From Chitinophaga sp. H8 (GTDB lineage Bacteria; Bacteroidota; Bacteroidia; Chitinophagales; Chitinophagaceae): a DNA stretch of 64,000 nucleotides. The notes under the pieces are model-generated. The model was not told the origin of the DNA. It worked only from the letters and a program-made list of their open reading frames with translations, and searched no databases. The stretch covers positions 1,798,001 through 1,862,000 of the forward strand of contig NZ_JBEXAC010000002.1 of the NCBI RefSeq assembly GCF_040567655.1, written 5' to 3'. This document shows positions 1 to 8,263 of this stretch, in pieces. Each line of letters begins with the position of its first letter. The stretch's first letter is position 1. The translations under genes were made by a program, and so were the position numbers.

Positions 1-177
1 AGCTGGACCGACAGGGTGAAGATCCAGGGGGTACGGTTTTATGTGAACGGACAAAATTTATGGACATGGATGAAGGATATGAAAGACTTCCAGTTTGATC
101 CGGAAGCTCCGTCCGGAGATGGTACTTTCTACCCTCAGCAAAAGATCTACAATTTTGGTGCAACCGTTACTTTCTAA
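1..177 (+). CDS. SusC/RagA-family TonB-linked outer-membrane protein, C-terminal fragment
   Basis: The window opens inside this gene. The last 58 codons are open in frame and end in TAA at 175-177. The peptide contains FYVNGQNLWTW and ends with NFGATVTF, the usual closing beta-strand of SusC-type barrels with a terminal aromatic residue. A SusD-type gene follows about 30 nt downstream, which is the normal susC-susD order. The protein would be an outer-membrane channel importing a glycan or oligosaccharide with its SusD partner. The N-terminus, plug and TonB box lie outside the window, so substrate and completeness cannot be judged. Confidence 0.85.
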   Translation, partial: SWTDRVKIQGVRFYVNGQNLWTWMKDMKDFQFDPEAPSGDGTFYPQQKIYNFGATVTF

Positions 178-207
178 ATCATCATGGTGGAAGTAAAAAC
201 TAATTAT

Positions 208-1857
208 ATGAAAAGAATTATTTACCTGCTCGGCTTCATATTGCTCTTTATTATTACTTCATGTAAAAAAGTATTAGATCAGGCTCCTGAGCTGGATTAT
301 GACGAAGTGAAAGTGTTTGGTGACATTGACCTGACCAGCCAGTTTCTGACTGATATTTATGCAAATACATTTTCCAGGCCGGGTAGCTTTATGGACCTGG
401 GCAACTCTCCGCTGGCAGCTGCATGCGATGAAGCTGATAACTCCTTCGCAGGAACACCTTCTGATAAATTCCAGAACGGTTCCTGGAACGCCAGCGATAA
501 TCCCGAATCTGTATGGGGCACCTGCTATACTACTATCAGAAAGTGTAACCTGATGTTGGCATACATCGATAAGGTACCTAATAAGTATGAAGGCTTGTCT
601 AAAGAAACAGATCTTACACCGGAAAGGATGAAAGGAGAAATTTATTTTCTCCGCGCCTGGAATTATTTTGAACTGCTGAAAAGATATGGTGGTGTACCTA
701 TTATTAAAGCCCCACTGGATGCTGGTTCTGTAGAACTCAGGCAAACAAGGCGTGCTACCTATGATGAAGTGGTGGCCTTTATCCTGTCCGACCTGGATGC
801 TTGTTACAACAACCCTAAAATTCCTTTGGTATGGTTCGGACCAGATCCGGCAGATCCCTCTAAAGAACTCAATCGTGGAAATATCGGCCGTGCAAATAAA
901 ACGCTTGTAAAAGCATTGAAGTCACGTATGCTGTTGTATTATGCCAGCCCGTTTAATAATCCATCTAATGATCTCAGCAGATGGCAGGCGGCTGCAGATA
1001 TTTCTAAAAGCATACTGAACGATGGTAAATACAGCCTGTTTAACAGCTATCAGAACCTCTTCCTGTTTGCGGATAATAATGAAGTGATGCTCACAAATCA
1101 ACAGGCTGCATTTGCAGAAGCTATCGCTGAACCTGCTGGTATTGGTTGGGGGGGTACTAATCCTACCCAGGATCTGGTAGATAAATATGAAATGCGGAAC
1201 GGCAAGCTGATTACTGATCCTACTTCCGGCTACAATGATCAGGATCCGTATAAAGACCGTGATCCCCGCCTGACTGCTTCTATCAACTACCATGGGGTAA
1301 CTTATAAGAACACCGTGTTGAGTATGTTACCCGGAGGGAATCAGGATCCTGCTATAGGAGGAGACTGGTCCAAAACCAGCTACTATATGCGCAAGTTCCA
1401 GAACGCCAATAGCCAGAGTGGGGTGAAACGTTATTTTCCTATTATCCGTTTGGCCGAAATTTATCTCAACTATGCAGAAGCGCAGAATGAAGCTGCCGGC
1501 CCTTCACCGGAGGTATATAATGCAGTAAATGCAGTACGCCGCAGGGCAGGGATTGATGATTTGCCAACAGGATTGTCTAAAGAAGATATGCGTAAACGTA
1601 TCTGGAATGAAAGAGCTGTGGAGCTGGCATTCGAAAAACACCGCTTCTGGGATGTAAGACGCTGGAAAATTGCAGAGAATACACTTGGAAAACCAATACA
1701 CGGTGTGAGGATCACCAAAAATGGAGATGGCTCTCTGAAATACACTTATATAGAAGTAGAGCCCCGTGTATTCCAACCTAAAATGTACCTGTACCCGGTG
1801 CCACAATCTGAAATAGATAAAAGCCCGTCTGTATTGGAACAAAATCCTAACTGGTAA
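208..1857 (+). CDS. SusD/RagB-family nutrient-binding outer-membrane lipoprotein
   Basis: A 549-residue surface lipoprotein expected to cap the SusC channel and bind its substrate. The reading frame is open from 184, but I chose the ATG at 208 because it gives a compact lipoprotein signal (MKRIIYLLGF... with lipobox IITSC, lipidated Cys about residue 19). Family marks are the N-terminal helical segment with GEIYFLRAWNYFELLKRYGG, the RIWNERAVELAFEKHRFWDVRRW block near the C-terminus and the closing YPVPQSEIDKSP...NPNW. It lies just after the SusC fragment and 14 nt before a glycosidase-like gene, so the three probably form one operon. The substrate is unknown. Confidence 0.93.
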   Translation: MKRIIYLLGFILLFIITSCKKVLDQAPELDYDEVKVFGDIDLTSQFLTDIYANTFSRPGSFMDLGNSPLAAACDEADNSFAGTPSDKFQNGSWNASDNPESVWGTCYTTIRKCNLMLAYIDKVPNKYEGLSKETDLTPERMKGEIYFLRAWNYFELLKRYGGVPIIKAPLDAGSVELRQTRRATYDEVVAFILSDLDACYNNPKIPLVWFGPDPADPSKELNRGNIGRANKTLVKALKSRMLLYYASPFNNPSNDLSRWQAAADISKSILNDGKYSLFNSYQNLFLFADNNEVMLTNQQAAFAEAIAEPAGIGWGGTNPTQDLVDKYEMRNGKLITDPTSGYNDQDPYKDRDPRLTASINYHGVTYKNTVLSMLPGGNQDPAIGGDWSKTSYYMRKFQNANSQSGVKRYFPIIRLAEIYLNYAEAQNEAAGPSPEVYNAVNAVRRRAGIDDLPTGLSKEDMRKRIWNERAVELAFEKHRFWDVRRWKIAENTLGKPIHGVRITKNGDGSLKYTYIEVEPRVFQPKMYLYPVPQSEIDKSPSVLEQNPNW

Positions 1858-1871
1858 TTACTTTAAAAAGA

Positions 1872-3152
1872 ATGAATATGTTATGGTGGCTGTTATGCTT
1901 ATTGCCCTTAAAAGAGGATAAGCTGATAAATAAGGAGTACCAGGTAGTAAAGGAAGTAGTGAAACCTAAGGCGGAAAAACCTAAATATATGTGGTTTGAT
2001 GCAGAGGCCAACTTCAAACGGTTTTCCAGCCAGGATTCTATACGGTATTATCTGGATAAAACTAAAGCGGCAGGGTTTAACCAGGTGGTGGTAGATGTTC
2101 GCCCGGTATATGGAGATGTGCTGTATAAGAAAACAAAGCGGATGAAAGAACTGACCCGCGTAAAGGATTATTCCCGTACTATTAAGTGGGATTACCTGGG
2201 TGTGTTTATTAAAGAAGCACGCAAGCGCGGGATGAAAGTAAGTGTTTCTACTACTTTGTTTCCTGCCGGAGATCCTGTCACCAGGCAGGGGCCTGCCTAC
2301 CAGGACCCTTATTGGGCACAGCGTACCGTCATCCAGAATACTCCGCATGGGCTGATTGATATCAAGGATGATAAAAGCAAAGTAGCTGCATTTATCAACC
2401 CGTTATTGCCGGAAGCACAGGAATTTGCATTGGGCTTCATCCGCGAAATAGTGACGAGCTATAACTTTGACGGATATGTGCTGGATTATTGCCGGTATTC
2501 TGGTGTGGAAACAGATTTCTCCGATTTTACCCGGAAAAAATTTGAAGCATACATCGGGCAACCGGTAAAACATTTTCCCGATGACATCTTCTCCTGGCAA
2601 AAGGAAGGTAATGGCTACGTAAGAAAAAATGGTCCTCTGGCTAATCAGTGGTTTGAGTTCAGGTCTGGTGTCATCCATGACTTTATCAAAAAAGTAAAGG
2701 AAGAAATTAAGGCAATCAAACCACATGTAAAACTGGAATACTGGGCGGCATCCTGGTATGGTGCATTGTATGAAAAAGGACAGAACTGGGCGAGTGAAAA
2801 ATATGATGCTTCGAAAGATTATAGCTGGGCTACGCCAACATATAAAAAAACAGGTTTTGCAGAACAGCTGGACGTATTTATGAATGGGGTATACCTCGAA
2901 AAAGCCTATGGCATGGATGATCCTGAATCTATTGAGTATGGGCTGGCGAAAGGAAAAAAACTTATCAATGGGGCTTGTGCCATGTATGGCAGTATCTATG
3001 CCAACAACTATGCACATATAGAAGATGATATCCAACTTTGTCTTACCCAATCAGAGGGACTGGTACTATTCGATATTGTTCAGGTAATAGACCATAACCT
3101 GTGGGACCGGTTGAAAGCCGGGATCGATCAGGCAGAAAAAGCACTCCCTTAA
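1872..3152 (+). CDS. Putative glycoside hydrolase, GHL10/DUF187-like TIM barrel
   Basis: A 426-residue protein with the look of the glycosyl-hydrolase-like GHL10 family: a repeated beta/alpha pattern with VVVDVRPVYGDVLYKK near residue 75, then FDGYVLDYCRYSG near residues 197-210, where an Asp and Arg sit at the end of a barrel strand, and FRSGVIHDFIKKVKEEIKAI further on. Such proteins are thought to cleave glycans, but few have been assayed. The N-terminus is a short hydrophobic stretch (MNMLWWLLCLLPL) without a clear cleavage site, so export is likely but not certain. It starts 14 nt after the SusD gene and is followed by a strong terminator, making it the last gene of this locus. Confidence 0.75.
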   Translation: MNMLWWLLCLLPLKEDKLINKEYQVVKEVVKPKAEKPKYMWFDAEANFKRFSSQDSIRYYLDKTKAAGFNQVVVDVRPVYGDVLYKKTKRMKELTRVKDYSRTIKWDYLGVFIKEARKRGMKVSVSTTLFPAGDPVTRQGPAYQDPYWAQRTVIQNTPHGLIDIKDDKSKVAAFINPLLPEAQEFALGFIREIVTSYNFDGYVLDYCRYSGVETDFSDFTRKKFEAYIGQPVKHFPDDIFSWQKEGNGYVRKNGPLANQWFEFRSGVIHDFIKKVKEEIKAIKPHVKLEYWAASWYGALYEKGQNWASEKYDASKDYSWATPTYKKTGFAEQLDVFMNGVYLEKAYGMDDPESIEYGLAKGKKLINGACAMYGSIYANNYAHIEDDIQLCLTQSEGLVLFDIVQVIDHNLWDRLKAGIDQAEKALP

Positions 3153-3159
3153 TGCTGTT

Positions 3160-3215
3160 ATATAAAATAGAAAAGGCTGCTCCTCACACAGGAAGCAGCC
3201 TTTTCTATTTTATAT
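3160..3215. terminator. Bidirectional terminator between convergent genes
   Basis: A perfect 22-bp inverted repeat (3160-3181 and 3194-3215) with a 12-nt loop. The stem core is AAAAGGCTGCT/AGCAGCCTTTT, with A/T-rich outer arms giving a U-run on either strand. It lies between the GHL10-like gene (+) and the lipoprotein gene (-), so it can serve both. Confidence 0.85.
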
Positions 3216-3221
3216 AAAGAG

Positions 3222-4025
3222 CTATTTTGAAAAATCAACCCACCCATTACTGTCATAGTGCAAAGTCATATTGGATGTGCCATTTGAATGTTGGGTATTA
3301 TCAGCATTGACCTGCGTAAAACTATACTTCGCAAAATTATTGTTGGAAAGGGACCTGTAATAAAAATCGCTCCACATCCAGTAGTTCTTGAGTGTATTTA
3401 CTGCATTATCATAGTCGGAGAAATTTTCTGTAACTGTGATATTTACAGCGGTACTATGCCTGTCATAAAAAGTAGAGATAACTTCCTGAAGATTCCCTTT
3501 ATCATTAAAGGTGAATAACCTTAATTCCTTTCCAAGACCATAATAACGTTCTACTTTGGCTACCCTGTTGTCCGGGCCGTAAAAATAAAAGCTGGTGTCG
3601 TTGCTCGGCCTGTCAGGATTATTACTGTAAAGGATTTTTTGTTTCATCTTCCCGTTTTCTAAAAGGATCACCTTCTCTGCAGGGGAAATGGTAATGCCAT
3701 CTATCCGCGCCTTAGTAATAATGGTGATCTTGTTGTTGTCATATAGGAGTGTGTCAAATACCTGTTTGGTAGCAATAATGGGATAACCTGTGCCGGCTAT
3801 TGGGAGTGCGCCCCCTGCACGTTTGATGATTTGGTTGCCATTATAAGTAAAATAAGCCGTGCCGATAGTGGAAAACAGACTGGCGGTACGCATGTCAGGA
3901 AGAAGGTACATCGCAAACACACTGTCTGGCCTTATAATATTATCGGGAGGGGGTGGTGTGTTCGATTTTCTACAGGCAGCAACCAGTAGTACTGCAATCA
4001 GAACGAGGGAAAATTGTTTAGGCAT
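3222..4025 (-). CDS. Uncharacterised lipoprotein
   Basis: A 267-residue protein I do not recognise. It starts with a lipoprotein signal (MPKQFSLVLIAVLLVAACRKS, Cys about residue 18), followed by a low-complexity proline stretch and a beta-rich body. Segments such as FYFYGPDNRVAKVERYYG and LFTFNDKGNLQEV resemble the repeated YD-like strands of other Bacteroidota lipoproteins that follow short text-like repeats, but I cannot assign a family. It is transcribed convergently to the GHL10-like gene and stands alone; the downstream hairpin at 3160-3215 ends it. Location is probably the outer membrane or periplasm. Confidence 0.7.
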   Translation of the reverse strand: MPKQFSLVLIAVLLVAACRKSNTPPPPDNIIRPDSVFAMYLLPDMRTASLFSTIGTAYFTYNGNQIIKRAGGALPIAGTGYPIIATKQVFDTLLYDNNKITIITKARIDGITISPAEKVILLENGKMKQKILYSNNPDRPSNDTSFYFYGPDNRVAKVERYYGLGKELRLFTFNDKGNLQEVISTFYDRHSTAVNITVTENFSDYDNAVNTLKNYWMWSDFYYRSLSNNNFAKYSFTQVNADNTQHSNGTSNMTLHYDSNGWVDFSK

Positions 4026-4075
4026 AGTGGTACAGAATAAGATAGGTGATGAATAGATAGATAGATGGTTTGTGC

Positions 4076-5164
4076 TTACTGATAATACTTCAAATTAGAC
4101 TTCGTAACAATGTCCAGTGGCATGTAATAACTCTTTTCTACGGGCTGTTTTAAAATCAGATATTCATAGAATAACTTGATGCCCTGATAAGCCTGCTTGT
4201 CAGGTTGCTGACTGATCAGGAACTGAATGATCCCTTTTTCCAGGAAAAATATATTCTCATCTGTAAGATCATATCCAATTAGTTTGTAGGCAGCAGCTGG
4301 GAGTTTACTTATTGCGCCTGCTATTTTAGAAATACCATTCGTAACAAAAATGCCTTCAATACCTGGTTCTTTTTGCAATAGCGCAGTTACCTCCTTTTCT
4401 ATCGCGGCATCATTACCACTTTTGTTTTCATAGTGGATGATTTTTTTGGTGCTTCCCTTGAAATATTCCAGGAAGCCTTCTTCCCTGGCAGAGAAATGAA
4501 TATGGTTATCATCTTTTCGCACAATAGAAGCTACCAGCAAAGTAGCATTGGGGGATACACCATAATCCAGTAAACTGGCGGCAAGATAACCACTGTCTTT
4601 CGAGTTCTGGCCTATAAAGCTCAGGTTATCCTGATGAGGGATATTACTATCAAAGAAAATTACCGGCGTTTCTGTTGTCTGGGCATGCTGCAACAACCTG
4701 ACTGTTTCTTTGTAAAAAACCGGTACCATAAAAATACCATCATACTTCCCTTTGATAACTTTATTCAGCTTGTCTGTAAAGGAGGATTCACTATTCTGGT
4801 CAAAACGGAATGTTTCCAGATTTAAGCCAAACTGCTCCAGTTCCTTTAAGATACGTTCAAATCCTTTATCATGCTCAAACCAGAAAGGAATTTTTTTGGT
4901 GCCTTGGGGAAGCATTACTGCAATACGGTAATCCTTCTTTGATTTTAATCTGCTGGCAAGAATATTAGGCTTGTAATTGAGCTCCTCAATGGCCTTCAGT
5001 ATCCGTTGACGCGTCTCTTCGGATACGCCACCGCGGTTATGCAGCACTTTGTCAACTGGCCCGATGGAAACGTTAGCCCTTTCTGCAATTTCTTTTATGC
5101 CGATATTTCTGGGTTTCTCTTTAATAGCTTTTTTTTCAAAAATAGAAAAAAGACGGTAAGGCAA
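4076..5164 (-). CDS. LacI-family transcriptional regulator
   Basis: A 362-residue regulator. Residues about 22-68 form the LacI helix-turn-helix (IGIKEIAERANVSI, then VDKVLHNRGGVSEETRQRI and the hinge ELNYKPNILASRL). The remainder is a periplasmic-binding-protein-like ligand domain (YRIAVMLP..., GIFMVPVF, VIFFDSNIP, GIFVTNGISK, LIGYDLTDENI). No other ATG lies before the HTH, so the start at 5164 gives an N-terminal extension of about 20 residues; a non-ATG start further in is possible. It is divergent from the isomerase gene at 5317, with operator-like ACGT palindromes between, so it most likely controls that operon in response to a sugar. Confidence 0.92.
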   Translation of the reverse strand: MPYRLFSIFEKKAIKEKPRNIGIKEIAERANVSIGPVDKVLHNRGGVSEETRQRILKAIEELNYKPNILASRLKSKKDYRIAVMLPQGTKKIPFWFEHDKGFERILKELEQFGLNLETFRFDQNSESSFTDKLNKVIKGKYDGIFMVPVFYKETVRLLQHAQTTETPVIFFDSNIPHQDNLSFIGQNSKDSGYLAASLLDYGVSPNATLLVASIVRKDDNHIHFSAREEGFLEYFKGSTKKIIHYENKSGNDAAIEKEVTALLQKEPGIEGIFVTNGISKIAGAISKLPAAAYKLIGYDLTDENIFFLEKGIIQFLISQQPDKQAYQGIKLFYEYLILKQPVEKSYYMPLDIVTKSNLKYYQ

Positions 5165-5182
5165 AAAAACTTTGGAAAAAAG

Positions 5183-5213
5183 TTTGGATATGATTCAAAA
5201 ATGTATACTTTTG
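5183..5213 (+). promoter_or_regulatory. Bacteroidota-type promoter for the 5317-10375 operon
   Basis: TTTG at 5183-5186 and TACTTTTG at 5206-5213 are separated by 19 nt and match the Bacteroidota -33/-7 consensus (TTTG, then TAnnTTTG). Transcription would start near 5218-5222, giving a leader of about 95 nt before the ATG at 5317. Confidence 0.65.
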
Positions 5214-5216
5214 AAA

Positions 5217-5232
5217 TAGTTAACGTACACTA
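5217..5232. promoter_or_regulatory. Putative LacI operator O1
   Basis: An imperfect palindrome, TAGTnnACGTnnACTA (12 of 16 positions symmetric), sits exactly at the predicted transcription start, 3 nt after the -7 element. A central CG step and this length are typical of LacI-family sites. The divergent LacI gene starts 53 nt away. The assignment is inferred from position and symmetry. Confidence 0.5.
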
Positions 5233-5293
5233 TTGTGTCAGGACGGCCATTTCAAGGAGAACTCGTACATAATTTCAATAAATACCCTCTTTT

Positions 5294-5313
5294 ACTTAAA
5301 AACGTAAACAAGT
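5294..5313. promoter_or_regulatory. Possible second LacI operator
   Basis: A second ACGT-centred symmetric segment, ACTTnnnnACGTnnnnAAGT, ends 3 nt before the ATG at 5317. It could be an auxiliary operator for repression by looping, or simply part of the ribosome-binding region. Spacing differs from the first site, so it is weaker. Confidence 0.3.
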
Positions 5314-5316
5314 ACT

Positions 5317-6177
5317 ATGAAAGTAGGCATTGACAGCTACTGCTACCACCGTCTTTTTGGTGAAGTATATCCCGGACAGCAGCGGCCAGAGCAGGAATTA
5401 TCCTTTGAAACATTCCTTACCAGACTTCCAGAGTTGGGTATTGACGGGATCTCATTGGAATCCTGCTTTATTCCTGCATTCACGCCTGCCTACCTGCAGG
5501 GCATTAAATCAGTACTGGATGAGCAGCAGCTGGACAGAGTATATGCCTGGGGACACCCGGATGGCCTGGAAGGTGGTAGCAATGAAGCGGCCTATGATGA
5601 TATGTTACAGCATATAGAATATGCACCGCAAATTGGTGCTAAAGTAATGAGGGTAGTAGGAAGCAGCCTGCAATACAGGTTTGAACCACATGGCCCCCAA
5701 TTGGAAAAACTTACCCGGATGTTTTCCGATGCAGCAGCCATTGCTGCCAGGTATGATGTGAGATTGGCAGTGGAAAACCATATTGATTATAACTCAGATG
5801 AAATACTGCAACTGATAAAGGATGTCAACTCTCCTTTTATGGGCGTGAATTTCGACTCCGGTAATTTTTTGCGGGTGGCAGATGATCCGGTAAAGGCAAT
5901 GGAAAAACTGGCTCCCTATGTATTAGCTACGCATATCAAAGATCTTAAACCTGTAAAAGGGGTGCCGGTAGATGAATGGTATTTCTTTTCCTGTGTACCT
6001 GCTGGTGAAGGACTGATAGAAAATGCAAAACTGGCACGCCTGCTGCAACAGCATCATTATAAAGGTTTTCTGGCCGTAGAAATTGATTTCCTCCACCCGG
6101 ATTATGCCAACCAGGAGGAAGCGGTGATCGCGCAAAGCATCCGATCGTTACGGGATATCGCCCATCAAATAGCTTGA
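5317..6177 (+). CDS. Sugar phosphate isomerase/epimerase-family TIM barrel
   Basis: A 286-residue protein of the xylose-isomerase-like (AP_endonuc_2) fold. Likely metal and substrate ligands fall on barrel strands: Glu in RLAVENHID (about residue 151), Asp in GVNFDSGNF, His in ATHIKDLKPV and Glu in FLAVEIDFLHPDY. There is no signal peptide, so it is cytoplasmic. It is the first gene after the LacI promoter and its stop is one base from the start of the next gene, indicating translational coupling. The family isomerises or epimerises keto-sugars and cyclitol-like ketones; the actual substrate is unknown. Confidence 0.88.
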   Translation: MKVGIDSYCYHRLFGEVYPGQQRPEQELSFETFLTRLPELGIDGISLESCFIPAFTPAYLQGIKSVLDEQQLDRVYAWGHPDGLEGGSNEAAYDDMLQHIEYAPQIGAKVMRVVGSSLQYRFEPHGPQLEKLTRMFSDAAAIAARYDVRLAVENHIDYNSDEILQLIKDVNSPFMGVNFDSGNFLRVADDPVKAMEKLAPYVLATHIKDLKPVKGVPVDEWYFFSCVPAGEGLIENAKLARLLQQHHYKGFLAVEIDFLHPDYANQEEAVIAQSIRSLRDIAHQIA

Positions 6178-6178
6178 T

Positions 6179-7336
6179 ATGAAGACACTCAATATAGGTA
6201 TCATAGGATATAAATTCATGGGAAAGGCACATAGCAATGCCTGGAAGAAAGTACCCCTCTTCTTTGACGTCCCCGCACATCCCGTTTTAAAAGTGGCTTG
6301 TGGAAGAAATGAATCCCAGCTAAAAACATTCGCTCACAAATGGGGATGGGAACAAACCGAAACAGATTGGAAAAAGGTAATCAACCGCAGTGATATTGAT
6401 ATCATTGATATTGCGCTACCGCAGCACATGCATCATGAAATCGCTATGGCGGCTGCAGCAGCAGGCAAGCATATCTTTTGTGAAAAGCCAATGGCGATGA
6501 GTGTTAAACAGGCGGAAGAAATGCTGCAGGTATGTACCGATAATAACGTAACACATTATCTCAATCATAATTATCGCCGTGTGCCTGCTATTGCATTGGC
6601 AAAACAAATGATCAGCGAAGGGGCACTGGGGAAAATCTTTCATTGGCGCGCTGCTTATCAGCAGGACTGGATCGTGGATCCGGCTTTCCCCCTTTCCTGG
6701 CAATTACAAAAAGAAACGGCACAGGCGGGGCCTCAATGGGATCTTAACTCACACTGTGTTGACCTCGCGCATTTTCTGGTAGGACCTATCAGCACAGTTA
6801 CCTGTCTTACTACCAACTTTATCAGAGAAAGGCCACTGGCAAGTGAAGATTCTGTGGGCAACCTGAAAGCTACTGCTAAAGGAACTGCTACAGGACCGGT
6901 CACTGTAGAAGATGCCGCTTTAATGATGGTGCAATTTGATAACGGTGCAATCGGCTCTTTTGAGGCTACCCGGTTTGCAACAGGCAGAAAAAATAAATTA
7001 TCTTTTGAAATATCCGGCAGCAAAGGCAGCATCGCTTTTGATCTCGAACGGATGAATGAACTACAGTATTATAACGCGGAGGATCCGGAACATGCCAGAG
7101 GATTCAGGACCATACTGGCAACGGAATCCGTACACCCTTATATGGACCACTGGTGGCCTCCCGGGCATATCATTGGTTACGAACATTCCTTTATCCATGC
7201 TGCCGCCGATTTTCTGAAAGCCGTAACAGGACAACAGGCCATTGCTCCTGATTTTAACGACGGACTGAAAATTATGCGTGTACTGGAAGCTGGACTGTTA
7301 TCCGCACAAAACGGACAAAAAATTATTGTTCACTAA
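6179..7336 (+). CDS. Gfo/Idh/MocA-family NAD(P)-dependent oxidoreductase
   Basis: A 385-residue cytoplasmic oxidoreductase. The N-terminal Rossmann motif is IGIIGYKFMGKAHSNAW, followed by the family's EKPMAMSVKQAEEML (about residues 101-115) containing the catalytic-type Lys of EKP. The C-terminal half is the alpha/beta substrate domain with LNHNYRRVPA, DLNSHCVDLAHFL and FEATRFATGRKN. It would oxidise or reduce a sugar hydroxyl or ketone with NAD(P). It follows the isomerase-like gene by one base and precedes the dioxygenase gene by 16 nt, so the three act together. No export signal is present. Confidence 0.92.
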   Translation: MKTLNIGIIGYKFMGKAHSNAWKKVPLFFDVPAHPVLKVACGRNESQLKTFAHKWGWEQTETDWKKVINRSDIDIIDIALPQHMHHEIAMAAAAAGKHIFCEKPMAMSVKQAEEMLQVCTDNNVTHYLNHNYRRVPAIALAKQMISEGALGKIFHWRAAYQQDWIVDPAFPLSWQLQKETAQAGPQWDLNSHCVDLAHFLVGPISTVTCLTTNFIRERPLASEDSVGNLKATAKGTATGPVTVEDAALMMVQFDNGAIGSFEATRFATGRKNKLSFEISGSKGSIAFDLERMNELQYYNAEDPEHARGFRTILATESVHPYMDHWWPPGHIIGYEHSFIHAAADFLKAVTGQQAIAPDFNDGLKIMRVLEAGLLSAQNGQKIIVH

Positions 7337-7352
7337 CACCAAGCTTTTAGCT

Positions 7353-8243
7353 ATGCAAGCACTTATCAAAGAAAAATTCCTGACAGATGGATATGTTATT
7401 ATCGATGTGCTTTCCGAAGCTGAAGTAGCCGCGTTCAGAAAAGTAATGGACGTACTGCTCAGCCCTAAAGTGACGGCGGAAGAAAATAAAAAACACAGCT
7501 CCTCCTTTCAGCATCTGGGTGATGAAATTGCCGACTTCGGAAAGGAAGCAAGACAATATTATTTCCACCTGCTTACTAAACCTGGTACAGAATCTATTCA
7601 TCACGCATTTCATCATCCTGTAATCCTTAAAGCAGTGGAAGCGCTGATAGGACCAGATCTGATTGTAAATAATGCTTCTATCCTGGCGGCAAATGTAGGG
7701 ACTGCCTACTCACTCGGATGGCACAGGGATATTATCCAGATTCCTCAGCCGGAAATTGAAGACTGGTTATTCTCTCCGGAAAGATTCCATAACAGTGTAC
7801 AGATTAACCTGCCTCTAGTGGATGAAAACTCACTGTGGGTAGTGCCAGCCAGTCATAACAGACCCAATACACCGGCAGAAGATGCAGCCTTCGCTGGTTC
7901 CAAACATTATGCGCCAATAGGGGCCGAAATGCCTGGAGGAATACCGGTTTCACTGAAAGCAGGCCAGGCGGTACTTTATAACAATAACCTGATTCACCGC
8001 GGATATACAGAAGTGATGAAGATTCCCAGAAGAACATTACACATGGGATATCATAGCGCAAAATATCCGCCCACCTGGCACTTCTATCTGTTGAACGATA
8101 CATTGCTTACACCACAATACCTGGAAACACTCAGCCCGGAAATGAAACAAATGATGAAAGAATACCTGGCATGCCGGCAGCAATATCCCAACATGAATGA
8201 TACCTGGAAGTATGATTATAATTTTCCCGGAAAACAATCTTAA
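7353..8243 (+). CDS. Phytanoyl-CoA dioxygenase (PhyH) family protein
   Basis: A 296-residue Fe(II)/2-oxoglutarate-type dioxygenase. The metal triad is visible as WHRD (His and Asp, about residues 129-131) and the distal His of NNNLIHRGYTE; the nearby Arg of IPRRTLHMGY could bind 2-oxoglutarate. The frame is open from 7278 inside the previous gene, but the ATG at 7353 (MQALIKEKFLTDGYVIID) gives the normal family start. It is cytoplasmic. PhyH proteins hydroxylate or oxidatively cleave varied small molecules. In an operon of sugar oxidoreductases it may act on a methylated or amino-substituted sugar or cyclitol, but that is a guess. Confidence 0.85.
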   Translation: MQALIKEKFLTDGYVIIDVLSEAEVAAFRKVMDVLLSPKVTAEENKKHSSSFQHLGDEIADFGKEARQYYFHLLTKPGTESIHHAFHHPVILKAVEALIGPDLIVNNASILAANVGTAYSLGWHRDIIQIPQPEIEDWLFSPERFHNSVQINLPLVDENSLWVVPASHNRPNTPAEDAAFAGSKHYAPIGAEMPGGIPVSLKAGQAVLYNNNLIHRGYTEVMKIPRRTLHMGYHSAKYPPTWHFYLLNDTLLTPQYLETLSPEMKQMMKEYLACRQQYPNMNDTWKYDYNFPGKQS

Positions 8244-8263
8244 ATAGTAAGGGATTCCACTTT

